From JBDKTH01 sp964558295 (GTDB taxonomy: Bacteria; Planctomycetota; Planctomycetia; Pirellulales; Thermoguttaceae): a DNA stretch of 23,555 bases. Shown here piece by piece: positions 1 to 7,689 of this stretch. Under the pieces are notes generated by a model that was not told the origin of the DNA, did no database searches, and saw only the letters and a list, made by a program, of their open reading frames with translations. The DNA lies in NCBI GenBank assembly GCA_964558295.1, contig CAZLDQ010000079.1, positions 1 to 23,555 on the forward strand, read 5' to 3'. Position numbers and translations under genes: made by a program. Within the stretch, counting starts at the first letter, position 1, and every line of letters starts with the position of its first letter.

Positions 1-907
1 CGACGACGAACGTCCAGTCGCGGCCGGGGAGCGAGGGGCGGAAGGGAGTGTTGTTGAGGAGGTTCACCGGGGCGAGGTGCTTCAGCGGATCCACCGGATT
101 AACCCGCGGGGTGGAGAAGGCGTAGACCGTATGATTCTTGCGATTCGCCTCCCACAAGTTGATCGCCGTAGGCAGCATGGTCTGTGCCGAGAGGATGATT
201 TCCGCGGAATCGAAATTTTGCTTTTCTTGCGGACGACGGGGATAGGCCTCGATCCAGATGTCGTTGGCGGCATTTTCTTGGGGCGTTATCAGCCGTAGCC
301 AGTATCGCTCTTTGAGGGTCTGAGCTTTGGCGCCGAACAGGAAGGGAACGGGGCCATCGGCAATCGCCGCCCCTTGCATCTCGGGCGGCAGCTTGTGCTC
401 AATCACTTTCTTGTTCTGATAGTCGAACTGGAAGATCGACTTGCCATCGCAGATCCACTGCTCAGGCTGCTGGCCTTCGATCCGGAACAACCCCTTGTCA
501 GGCGAAGCGTACTTCAAATCGCCCTGATCTTGAAGCGGCTGTTGGGCATTGCCATAGATCGCATCATAGCGAAACCGCGTGAACCGGCATTCGAACGTCT
601 TCACCAAGGCGCTGCGTTGTTCCCAGACTTGCAGAACGCGGTCGACTTGAGCCTGCTGCTGGGGAGAAAGCTGGAAAGGCGCCGTAGGGGGCTGTTGGGG
701 ATTAGGGTCGGCCACGGCCGGCTGGGACATGTCGCGGCGCTGCAAGACAGGTTGACGAGGTGGGGTATAGTCCGGCGGAGGGGGGTCGGACGGGATACCT
801 GAGCGGCTGTCATAGACCGAGCGTTGCTCATAGGGGGCTTGAGCTTGCACGGTGGTGGCCGTTCCCCAAAGCCCGAGGCAGAGAGCCAACCCGAGATATG
901 TTCGCAT
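1..907 (-). CDS. TIGR03009-like exported planctomycete protein, 3' end cut off
   Basis: The frame stays open from an ATG at 907 to the left edge, giving about 302 residues without a stop, so the C-terminus lies outside the window. A GGGAGG ribosome site sits 6 bases before the ATG. Residues 1-22 form a signal peptide (hydrophobic run LGLALCLGLWG, likely cut after VQA). A Pro/Gln-rich linker follows to about residue 75, with PPPPDYTPP near its start. The next part reads like a LolA-type fold: a VWEQRSALVKTFECRFTRF helix-strand, then short strands such as FRIEG, WICDGKSIFQFD and MLPTAINLWEAN. This architecture matches the planctomycete TIGR03009 domain, a secreted protein of unknown function with LolA-like features. 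Lipoprotein or lipid carrier activity would be inference only. It is transcribed divergently from the glycosyltransferase at 1247. Confidence 0.75.
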   Translation of the reverse strand, partial: MRTYLGLALCLGLWGTATTVQAQAPYEQRSVYDSRSGIPSDPPPPDYTPPRQPVLQRRDMSQPAVADPNPQQPPTAPFQLSPQQQAQVDRVLQVWEQRSALVKTFECRFTRFRYDAIYGNAQQPLQDQGDLKYASPDKGLFRIEGQQPEQWICDGKSIFQFDYQNKKVIEHKLPPEMQGAAIADGPVPFLFGAKAQTLKERYWLRLITPQENAANDIWIEAYPRRPQEKQNFDSAEIILSAQTMLPTAINLWEANRKNHTVYAFSTPRVNPVDPLKHLAPVNLLNNTPFRPSLPGRDWTFVV

Positions 908-1246
908 GGACGACCTCCCTGTGTCCGCAAAAACCCAACGATTTGAGCCTGACGGCAATCCCCACCCATCAGACAGGATGCCGATTCTAGCAAGAACTCC
1001 CCTTTCGCCCCAAGAGCGATTCCTCTTGACCCCCCACGGCCGCTATGCGACGATTTGTTGCCCGGCGGATGGTCAACTTGTTCTTCTCCGGCTCTACCGT
1101 CAGGACGAGTTTTACGGCGGAGCGTGATGACGACGAGGTTGGCAATCTGAGGCGCTGTAGCGGGCGGGCAAGGTGGGCCGGCTCAATGGCGTGGGGCGAG
1201 CGAAACGGAAAACGTTCCATCCACCAACCGCGCAAGGACGCCTGCG
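908..1246. other. Intergenic region between divergent genes
   Basis: No convincing gene. Small open frames here lack ribosome sites and family motifs. On the minus strand TTGGGG (1013-1008) and TAGAAT (989-984) are 18 bases apart and could be the promoter of the TIGR03009-like gene, though the -35 is poor. On the plus strand TTGACC (1026-1031) and GACGAT (1049-1054) are 17 bases apart, a weak candidate for the glycosyltransferase at 1247. Neither is strong enough to list separately. Confidence 0.35.
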
Positions 1247-2398
1247 GTGAAGATCGCTCTGGTACATGATTGGCTGACCGGGATGCGAGGCGGGGAAAAG
1301 TGTCTAGAGGTGCTCTGCCGCCGATTCCCGGCTGCACAGTTGTTCACGCTTCTGCATGCCTCGGGGAGCACCTCCCCGACGATCGAACGGATGCAGATCA
1401 CCACAAGCTTCTTGCAGCGGATTCCGACCGTCCACCGTCACTATCGCTACCTGCTGCCGCTGATGCCGGCAGCCATCGAACGGCTGGAGATTCCGGCCGA
1501 TGTGGATCTGGTCGTCAGCTTCAGCCATGCGGTGGCCAAGAGCATCAAGCCGCCGCCGGGCGTACCGCACGTCTGCTACTGTTTCACGCCGATGCGCTAT
1601 GCCTGGCATCGCCGGGCCGATTACTTCGTTGCCTCCGGCCGGGTGACCGGCGCACCGGTCAGTGCGGTGCGCAACCTGCTTCTGGATTGGATTCGCCAGT
1701 GGGACCGCTCGACGAGCGAACGGGTCTGGCATTTCGTGGCGATCAGTCATACGGTGGCCAAGCGAATCGCGGAGAGTTACGGGCGGACAAGTCACGTCAT
1801 CTACCCACCGGTCGATACCGAGTTCTACACGCCCTCGGACGAACCTCGCGATGATTCGTACGTGTGTGTTTCTGCCCTGGTGCCGTACAAGCGAATCGAC
1901 CTGGCGATTGAGGCCTGCAACCGGCTGGGGCGTCGTCTGGTGGTGATCGGCGAGGGGCCGGAGCATCGCCGCCTGGCCCGATTGGCAGGCCCCACCGTGA
2001 CGCTGGCCGGTTGGCAGAGCAACGAGGCGATCCGTTCTCAATTGCGTCGAGCCCGGGCGCTTCTGTTTCCGGCCAACGAAGATTTTGGGATCGTGCCGGT
2101 CGAGGCGCAAGCCTGCGGCACGCCGGTGGTGGCCTTTGGTCAAGGCGGAGTCACGGAGACCGTCTTGCCAGCCGACGAAACGCGGCCCGGCACGGGGCTG
2201 TTCTTTGCCGAGCAGACGGTCGATTCCCTCTGCGAGGCGATTGCGCGGCTGGAAGCCCATCCTGCGTGGTTTCCGCCGTCCTTGGCCCGCCGGCAGGCCG
2301 AACGGTTTGCGGTCGCGCGGTTCGAGCGGGAAATGGTCGCCTATCTGGCCAACGTCGCCGGTACGCAGGGTGTGTCGTCCGCGTTAGAAACAGGCTGA
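1247..2398 (+). CDS. GT4 family glycosyltransferase (WbaZ-like)
   Basis: A 383-residue retaining glycosyltransferase with GT-B fold, expected to move a sugar from a nucleotide sugar onto a glycan or lipid acceptor at the inner face of the membrane. The N-terminus KIALVHDWLTGMRGGEK is the donor-side glycine loop of the family. VCYCFTPMRYAWHRRADYF around residues 105-125 resembles WbaZ-type mannosyltransferases. The EX7E motif of GT4 enzymes is present as E278 and E286 in NEDFGIVPVEAQACGTPVV. The start is a GTG preceded by AAGGA 8 bases upstream, and translation from it gives the complete family N-terminus. The next gene downstream, after 150 bases, is a GT2 glycosyltransferase, which fits a role in surface glycan or glycolipid synthesis. 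Donor and acceptor cannot be read from the sequence. BshA (also GT4) was considered because of the BshC-like gene downstream, but the motifs point to the WbaZ group. Confidence 0.88.
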   Translation: MKIALVHDWLTGMRGGEKCLEVLCRRFPAAQLFTLLHASGSTSPTIERMQITTSFLQRIPTVHRHYRYLLPLMPAAIERLEIPADVDLVVSFSHAVAKSIKPPPGVPHVCYCFTPMRYAWHRRADYFVASGRVTGAPVSAVRNLLLDWIRQWDRSTSERVWHFVAISHTVAKRIAESYGRTSHVIYPPVDTEFYTPSDEPRDDSYVCVSALVPYKRIDLAIEACNRLGRRLVVIGEGPEHRRLARLAGPTVTLAGWQSNEAIRSQLRRARALLFPANEDFGIVPVEAQACGTPVVAFGQGGVTETVLPADETRPGTGLFFAEQTVDSLCEAIARLEAHPAWFPPSLARRQAERFAVARFEREMVAYLANVAGTQGVSSALETG

Positions 2399-2400
2399 CC

Positions 2401-2415
2401 CACGGCTGCGCCGTG
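2401..2415 (+). terminator. Hairpin just after the GT4 stop
   Basis: CACGGC and GCCGTG form a perfect 6-bp stem with a 3-base loop (TGC), starting 2 bases after the GT4 stop codon. No T tract follows, so this is at best a weak intrinsic terminator or a 3'-end stabilising stem. It lies upstream of a good promoter for the next gene, which fits a transcription-unit boundary. Confidence 0.3.
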
Positions 2416-2513
2416 CGGCACCCCCCGCCGGCCATATCGCCCCCCCTCCTTAGAGTGTTGTGATCTTGTGTTGGTTCACGAATGACCGGAAGTCGGGGGG
2501 GCTTGCGGGACTC

Positions 2514-2542
2514 TTTCCATCTCCCCCAAATGGGCATAGAAT
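2514..2542 (+). promoter_or_regulatory. Sigma-70-type promoter abutting the GT2 start codon
   Basis: TTTCCA (2514-2519, 4 of 6 consensus) and TAGAAT (2537-2542, 5 of 6) are exactly 17 bases apart. The ATG of the GT2 gene begins at 2549, only 6 bases after the -10 hexamer. Transcription would therefore start at or next to the A of the ATG, predicting a leaderless messenger. The GGAGGT between the -10 and the ATG is too close to act as a normal ribosome site. Confidence 0.5.
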
Positions 2543-2548
2543 GGAGGT

Positions 2549-3295
2549 ATGTCTGATCGAACTCTCGTGGCCCTGCCGGTCTACAACGAAGTCGCGCACG
2601 TGGCGGAGGTACTTGACGAAGTCCTGCGCTACGGTCCAGACGTCTTGGTTGTCGACGACGGCTCAACGGACGGCACGTCGACGTTGCTGGCAGCGCGCCG
2701 CGACATCCGCGTACAACGCCATCCACGCAATCTGGGTTATGGGATGGCCCTGCGTACGGCTTTTGACTACGCGCTGCGTGAGGCTTACGACATTCTCGTG
2801 ACGATCGACTGCGACGGCCAGCACGAACCGCGGCTGATTCCCGAGTTTGTCGAAGCCTGCCAGGAGGCGGACATTGTGTCCGGCAGCCGTTATCTGAAAC
2901 GGTTCCCCGGGGATAGCCGGCCTCCCGAGGATCGCCGGCGGATCAACCTCCAGATTACCGAGGAGATCAACCGGCGACTCGGCCTGGCGCTGACTGACGC
3001 CTTTTGCGGTTTCAAGGCTTATCAGGTCCCTTTGTTGGCCAAATTCGAGCTGACCGAGACCGGCTATGCGATGCCCGTGGAACTCTGGGTTCAGGCCTCG
3101 GCTCTTGGGCTGAAGATCGTGGAACGGCCGGTGCCGCTGGTCTATCTGGACGAGGAACGGTCGTTCGGGGGCTCGCTGGACAACGCCGCGGTCCGTCTGG
3201 ACGTCTATCGCCAGGTGCTGGAGCGGAGTATCGAACGGGCCGAATTTCAGCCCGCCTTCCCTAACGCGACACGCGAACGAAGAAGCATTCGATGA
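2549..3295 (+). CDS. GT2 glycosyltransferase, dolichyl-phosphate sugar synthase type
   Basis: A 248-residue GT-A glycosyltransferase without membrane segments. By family it would transfer a sugar from a nucleotide donor to polyprenyl phosphate at the cytoplasmic membrane face. ALPVYNE at residues 8-14 and VDDGSTDG at 35-42 bind the nucleotide. DCDGQH at 87-92 carries the metal-binding acidic pair. SGSRY at 111-115 and TDAFCGFKAY at 149-158 match the acceptor-side motifs of DPM1/polyprenyl-phosphate synthases. The length fits the single-domain, non-membrane members of that family. GGAGGT lies directly against the ATG, so normal Shine-Dalgarno initiation is doubtful (see promoter at 2514). The gene ends with an ATGA overlap onto the BshC-like gene, so the two are probably translated together. 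The sugar and acceptor are not identifiable. Confidence 0.88.
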   Translation: MSDRTLVALPVYNEVAHVAEVLDEVLRYGPDVLVVDDGSTDGTSTLLAARRDIRVQRHPRNLGYGMALRTAFDYALREAYDILVTIDCDGQHEPRLIPEFVEACQEADIVSGSRYLKRFPGDSRPPEDRRRINLQITEEINRRLGLALTDAFCGFKAYQVPLLAKFELTETGYAMPVELWVQASALGLKIVERPVPLVYLDEERSFGGSLDNAAVRLDVYRQVLERSIERAEFQPAFPNATRERRSIR

Positions 3296-4926
3296 CGACG
3301 GGCCTCCAGTACGTTCAGTATCGGCAACTCCGCACGCCGCGTGAGGACCGCACCGCGTTGATCGAGCCGTCGGCCGAGCGGGTTGGGGAATTGCTGGCCG
3401 TGAATGCCGCCCGGCGAGCCGGTTATGCCTACGATCTGCAAGGCCGTCCTCTGGCGGAGTTTGTCCGTCAGGCCCGGCAGGAATTGCTGCATCTGGCCTG
3501 CCGTTGGACCTCCTCCTATCGGGACACAGACTCCTCCCAGTTGGACTCGGCAACCACGATCCTCGTGGCCGGCCATCAGCCCCAGTTGTTCCATCCGGGG
3601 GTTTGGTTCAAGAGCTTTGTGCTCGATCGGCTCGCCCGGCAGCATCAGGCCATGGCGATCAATCTGATTGTCGACAACGACACGGTCAAGCAAAGCTCGC
3701 TGTTGGTCCCCGGGGGGGCGCCCGATGCGCCGACGGTAGCCGCGCTCCCCCTCGACCAATCGGCCGCCCCGGTGCCGTACGAAGAGCGGCGGATCGTGGA
3801 TCGGCGTCTGTTTCGCAGTTTTGGCGATCGGGTGACGTCGCAGCTTTCGTCACTGGTGCCCGATCCGCTGGTGCGTCACTACTGGCCGATGGCCGTCCGG
3901 GGCATGTGTCGCACGGATAACCTCGGGGCCTGTTTGGCCCAGTCGCGGCATCAGTTGGAAGGGGAATGGGGGCTGAAGACTTGGGAAGTGCCGGTCAGTT
4001 GGCTCTGTCAGACGGAGTCGTTCGCCTGGTTTGTCACCCACCTGCTGGCCCACTTGCCCCGTTTCCGGGAAGCCTACAACGAGGTGGTCCAGGCCTATCG
4101 TCGCGTCCATCACATCCGCAGTACGGCTCATCCGATGCCCGATTTGGCTGTTGAGGGCGAGTGGCTCGAATCGCCCTTTTGGATCTGGAACGACGACAAT
4201 CCCGAGCGGCGTCGGCTGTTCGTGCGCCGACGGTCCGAGGCGATGATCCTTTCGGACCGTCATGGCCTGGAACTGGAACTGCCGCTTGTGCCCGAGGGGG
4301 ACTGCCGCCGGGCCGTGGCGCGCTTGGTGGAACTGCCGGAACGTGGGATCAAGCTTCGCTCGCGTGCGTTGACGACCACCCTCTGGTCGCGGTTGGTGCT
4401 TGGCGACCTGTTCCTCCACGGGATTGGCGGGGCCAAGTACGATCAAGTGACCGACGGCGTGATCAGCCGGTTCTTCGGGCTCCAGCCGCCCGACTACCTG
4501 GTCGTGTCGGCCACGGTCCATTTGCCGATCCCGCATCGGAAGACGACGGCTGAAGACTTGCGTGTCGTGAAACAGGGACTGCGGGAGTTGACGTTTCATC
4601 CGGAAGTATACCTCGACGACGACGCCTCGTCCGCCGCCGATACAGGGCTCGATCCCCAATCGCTGATTGCCGAGAAGCGTCATTGGATCCAGACCGAGCC
4701 CACGCCGGTCAACGCCCGGCAGCGGTGTCTGGCGATTCGCCGGATCAACGAGTCGCTGCAACCGCTGGTCGCCGCCGACCGGGCCCGGTTGCAGGAAGAG
4801 CGTGACCGCGTGACCCACGGCCTACGGGTCGAGAGCGTTTTATCTTCCCGGGAGTATGCGTTTTGTCTTTATCCCGCGGATCTGTTGCGGGAATGTTTCG
4901 CGGAGCTGGCGGGAAAGGAGCAATGA
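3292..4926 (+). CDS. BshC-like conserved planctomycete protein
   Basis: A 544-residue soluble protein whose length matches BshC (about 540), the putative cysteine-adding enzyme of bacillithiol synthesis. AGHQPQLFHPGVWFK at residues 93-107 sits where BshC has its TGQQ-x-GLFTGP-type loop, and NLIVDND at 124-130 resembles the following strand with its acidic residues. A second conserved-looking patch, FLHGIGGAKYDQVTD from residue 374, falls where BshC carries its glycine-rich second-half motif. The C-terminal third has charged helices (residues about 480-525) that could form the BshC-type coiled coil. The ATG overlaps the GT2 stop (ATGA). No bshA or bshB is recognisable nearby, so bacillithiol synthesis is inference; a different aminoacyl- or thiol-ligation role is possible. 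The coding call is certain, the family call is not. Confidence 0.6.
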   Translation: MTTGLQYVQYRQLRTPREDRTALIEPSAERVGELLAVNAARRAGYAYDLQGRPLAEFVRQARQELLHLACRWTSSYRDTDSSQLDSATTILVAGHQPQLFHPGVWFKSFVLDRLARQHQAMAINLIVDNDTVKQSSLLVPGGAPDAPTVAALPLDQSAAPVPYEERRIVDRRLFRSFGDRVTSQLSSLVPDPLVRHYWPMAVRGMCRTDNLGACLAQSRHQLEGEWGLKTWEVPVSWLCQTESFAWFVTHLLAHLPRFREAYNEVVQAYRRVHHIRSTAHPMPDLAVEGEWLESPFWIWNDDNPERRRLFVRRRSEAMILSDRHGLELELPLVPEGDCRRAVARLVELPERGIKLRSRALTTTLWSRLVLGDLFLHGIGGAKYDQVTDGVISRFFGLQPPDYLVVSATVHLPIPHRKTTAEDLRVVKQGLRELTFHPEVYLDDDASSAADTGLDPQSLIAEKRHWIQTEPTPVNARQRCLAIRRINESLQPLVAADRARLQEERDRVTHGLRVESVLSSREYAFCLYPADLLRECFAELAGKEQ

Positions 4927-5001
4927 CTCGGGCGACAGGAATCGGATCGACTGGGCTCGAAATGTGACGCAGTGCAAATCACCGGCCGTTGGGTACAGGA
5001 T

Positions 5002-7629
5002 ATGTTCCGTCCGCCCACCTCTGTGCTGCCACGAAATCTGTTTCCGGCCTTAAGGCGGGAAAGCGTCCGGGTGCAGGCTTCTCACCTGCAAGACGCGGCG
5101 AGCCTTGAAGCCTGCGAAGTGTTGGCCCGCTTCCACACAACCCCAGCGGGTCTCAGTGAGGCGGAGGCCTCGCGCCGGCTTACCCAGCATGGTCCCAATG
5201 TGATTGCGCAGGAGCAGCGCGGCAGCCAACTCCGGATCTTGCTCCGGGCGTTTCTGAATCCTCTGGTGGTGCTCCTGGCGTTCCTGGCAGTGATCTCCAT
5301 GCTCACCGAGGAGTCCCGCGAGGCCATCATGATGTCGATCATGGTGGTCTTGGGGGTCGGTCTGCGGTTCATTCAAGAATCGCGTGCGGATGCGGCTGCG
5401 GCCAAGCTCAAGGCGATGATTCACGTTACGGCGACGGTGCTCCGCGACGGGCAACTCCGGGAACTGCCACTTGGTCACCTCGTGCCGGGCGACCTGGTCG
5501 AACTGTCGGCCGGCGATATGATTCCGGCCGACCTTCGCCTCGTGACCGCCAAGGATCTGTTTGTGACCCAGTCGAGCTTGACGGGCGAAACCTATCCGGT
5601 GGAGAAGCATGCCGCCCGCGAGGACGACGGGGGCAAGCCTGTCCTCGAGTTACGGAACCTCTGTTTCCTCGGCACGAGTGTTGAGAGTGGCGCCGGCACG
5701 GGAGTGATCGTGGCGACAGGCCTTAACACGTATCTGGGTGGCATGGCCAAAATGCTTGTCGAGGCTCCCGCCCCAACCGCGTTCGACAAAGGCGTTTCGC
5801 GGTTCACCTGGCTGATGATTCGGTTCATGGCGGTGATGGTCCCGTTGGTGTTCCTCATCAACGGCCTGACCAAGCACAACTGGATGGACGCCTTCTTCTT
5901 TGCCCTGGCGGTGGCCGTCGGCCTGACGCCGGAGATGCTGCCGATGATCGTCACCGTCTGCCTGTCGAAGGGGGCGATCGCCATGTCGCGCAAGAAGGTC
6001 ATCGTCAAACGGCTCCACGCGATTCAGAATCTGGGGGCAATGGACATCCTCTGCACGGACAAGACGGGCACGCTGACTCTGGACCGAGTGATCCTCGAAC
6101 GGTACTGCGACGTCGTCCGCCACGAGAACCCAATGGTGCTCCGCCTGGCCTATCTTAACAGCCACTTCCAGACGGGCTTGAAAAACCTCCTGGATCGGGC
6201 GATCCTCGAACATCGCGAGATCCATGAACTGGCGGAGGTGAACCAATACACGAAGGTCGATGAGGTCCCCTTCGATTTCTCCCGCCGCGTCATGTCGGTC
6301 GTGGTCGAGACTCCCGAAGGAACTCATCGATTGATCTGCAAAGGGGCCCCCGAGGCCGTCTTTCAACGCTGCAATCGCTTCGAATTGGAGGGCCAACTCT
6401 ACCCGATCGAGCCGCTCTTGATCGCCGAACTTCGGGAGGAGTACGACAAACTCAGCGTCGAAGGCTTCCGGGTCTTGGCCATCGCTTACAAGGATCTTGA
6501 ACGCAAGCCAAGCTACTCCCGGGAGGATGAAAGCGCGTTGGTGCTGGCCGGTTACCTCGCCTTTCTCGATCCGCCGAAGGAAACCGCCGGACCAGCAATT
6601 GCCTCGCTTCGCAACCTTGGCGTGGCGGTGAAGATTCTCACCGGCGACAATGAACTGGTGAGCGGAAAGATCTGCCAAGCGGTGGAGCTGTCCACCGAAC
6701 ATGTTCTCACAGGGAACCAGGTCGAGGCCATGACCGACGAGGACCTGACCGCGGCGGCCGAAGACGCCACGCTCTTCGTCCGCCTCGCTCCCGCCGACAA
6801 GCAACGGGTGATCCGCGCGCTGCAACGCCGCAAGCACGTGGTCGGATTCATGGGAGATGGGATTAACGACTCGCCTGCGCTCCGGGCCGCGGACGTGGGG
6901 ATCTCGGTTGACTCGGCCGCGGACATCGCGAAGGAGGCGGCCGACTTGATTCTCCTGGAAAAGAGCCTGATGGTTGTTGTCGACGGGGTGCGTGAAGGGC
7001 GCAAGGTGTTCGCGAACATCCTCAAGTACATCCGCATGGGAGCCAGCTCCAGCTTTGGCAACATGTTCAGCGTGCTGGGGGCCAGCGCGTTTGTGCCCTA
7101 TCTGCCGATGACCCCCATCCAGATTCTCACGAACAACCTTCTTTACGACTTCTCGCAGGTCCCCATCCCCACCGACGAGGTTGACCCCGACGAGATTGCC
7201 AAGCCGCAGCCCTGGCAGATCGGTCAGATCGCGCGCTACATCATGCTGATTGGCCCCTGCAGTTCCGTGTTCGACTATACGACCTTCCTGATCCTGCTCT
7301 ACGTCTTCCACGCCTGGGATCCGGCCCGGCAAGCCATCTTTCAGACGGGCTGGTTTGTCGAGTCGCTGTTGACCCAGACGCTGATTATTCACGTTATTCG
7401 GACCAACCGCATTCCGTTCCTGGAGAGCCGTGCCAGTTGGCCGCTGCTATTGACCAGTGGCGTGATCATGCTGATCGGTGTGTGGCTTCCGTCCTCGCTC
7501 GTCGGACATTGGCTCGGCTTCACGGCTCTCCCGTCACGGTATTGGCCTCTTCTGGGGCTCACCCTCTTCGGTTATGTGGCACTGACCCAAGCCGTGAAGA
7601 CCTGGCTGGTCCGGCATGCTTGGGTGTGA
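5002..7629 (+). CDS. mgtA: Magnesium-translocating P-type ATPase
   Basis: An 875-residue P3B-type ATPase that would import Mg2+ across the cytoplasmic membrane at the cost of ATP. The actuator motif LTGETYPVEK has TGET at residues 194-197. The phosphorylation site is D353 in DKTGTLT. KGAPEAV in the nucleotide domain, TGDNE, and the hinge GDGIND at 618-623 are all intact. Hydrophobic segments lie before TGET, around the PEMLPM sequence that marks the ion-binding helix before D353, and in a cluster of about six after residue 670. The C-terminal SRASWPLLLTSGVIMLIGVWLP resembles MgtA/MgtB. The frame also runs back to a GTG at 4972, but that lacks a ribosome site. The ATG at 5002 has only a close AGGA, so the start is uncertain. 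Length is near E. coli MgtA (898). The gap from the previous gene is 75 bases, too short for a known Mg2+ leader or riboswitch, and none was seen. Confidence 0.93.
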   Translation: MFRPPTSVLPRNLFPALRRESVRVQASHLQDAASLEACEVLARFHTTPAGLSEAEASRRLTQHGPNVIAQEQRGSQLRILLRAFLNPLVVLLAFLAVISMLTEESREAIMMSIMVVLGVGLRFIQESRADAAAAKLKAMIHVTATVLRDGQLRELPLGHLVPGDLVELSAGDMIPADLRLVTAKDLFVTQSSLTGETYPVEKHAAREDDGGKPVLELRNLCFLGTSVESGAGTGVIVATGLNTYLGGMAKMLVEAPAPTAFDKGVSRFTWLMIRFMAVMVPLVFLINGLTKHNWMDAFFFALAVAVGLTPEMLPMIVTVCLSKGAIAMSRKKVIVKRLHAIQNLGAMDILCTDKTGTLTLDRVILERYCDVVRHENPMVLRLAYLNSHFQTGLKNLLDRAILEHREIHELAEVNQYTKVDEVPFDFSRRVMSVVVETPEGTHRLICKGAPEAVFQRCNRFELEGQLYPIEPLLIAELREEYDKLSVEGFRVLAIAYKDLERKPSYSREDESALVLAGYLAFLDPPKETAGPAIASLRNLGVAVKILTGDNELVSGKICQAVELSTEHVLTGNQVEAMTDEDLTAAAEDATLFVRLAPADKQRVIRALQRRKHVVGFMGDGINDSPALRAADVGISVDSAADIAKEAADLILLEKSLMVVVDGVREGRKVFANILKYIRMGASSSFGNMFSVLGASAFVPYLPMTPIQILTNNLLYDFSQVPIPTDEVDPDEIAKPQPWQIGQIARYIMLIGPCSSVFDYTTFLILLYVFHAWDPARQAIFQTGWFVESLLTQTLIIHVIRTNRIPFLESRASWPLLLTSGVIMLIGVWLPSSLVGHWLGFTALPSRYWPLLGLTLFGYVALTQAVKTWLVRHAWV

Positions 7630-7631
7630 GA

Positions 7632-7661
7632 CCTTCGCGGGGAATGGATTCACCGCGAGGG
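7632..7661 (+). terminator. Hairpin between convergent mgtA and tkt
   Basis: CCTTCGCGG (7632-7640) pairs with CCGCGAGGG (7653-7661) as a 9-bp stem with one G-U pair and a 12-base loop, starting just after the mgtA stop. In the minus-strand transcript the wobble becomes an A-C mismatch, so the structure favours ending mgtA messages. There is no T tract. Confidence 0.4.
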
Positions 7662-7689
7662 GGTGGCGGATTGGTTGTGCGGTGGCGGC

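Noticed and set aside
1304..2260. 318-residue minus-strand frame opposite the GT4 gene, and a similar one at 3850-4818 opposite the BshC-like gene
   Set aside because: Both are shadows of well-supported plus-strand genes and show no family motif.
1247..2398. GT4 gene as BshA, forming a bacillithiol pair with the BshC-like gene
   Set aside because: The HDWLTGMRGGEK start and CFTPMRYAWHRR region are WbaZ-like, and a GT2 gene lies between; nothing specific to BshA is seen.
4927..5001. Mg2+-sensing leader or riboswitch before mgtA
   Set aside because: The gap is only 75 bases and shows no strong stems or leader peptide.
5650..7392. 580-residue open frame on the minus strand opposite mgtA
   Set aside because: It is antisense to an intact P-type ATPase, is rich in Asp/His/Arg/Gly as expected for a GC-rich shadow frame, and has no motif or ribosome site.
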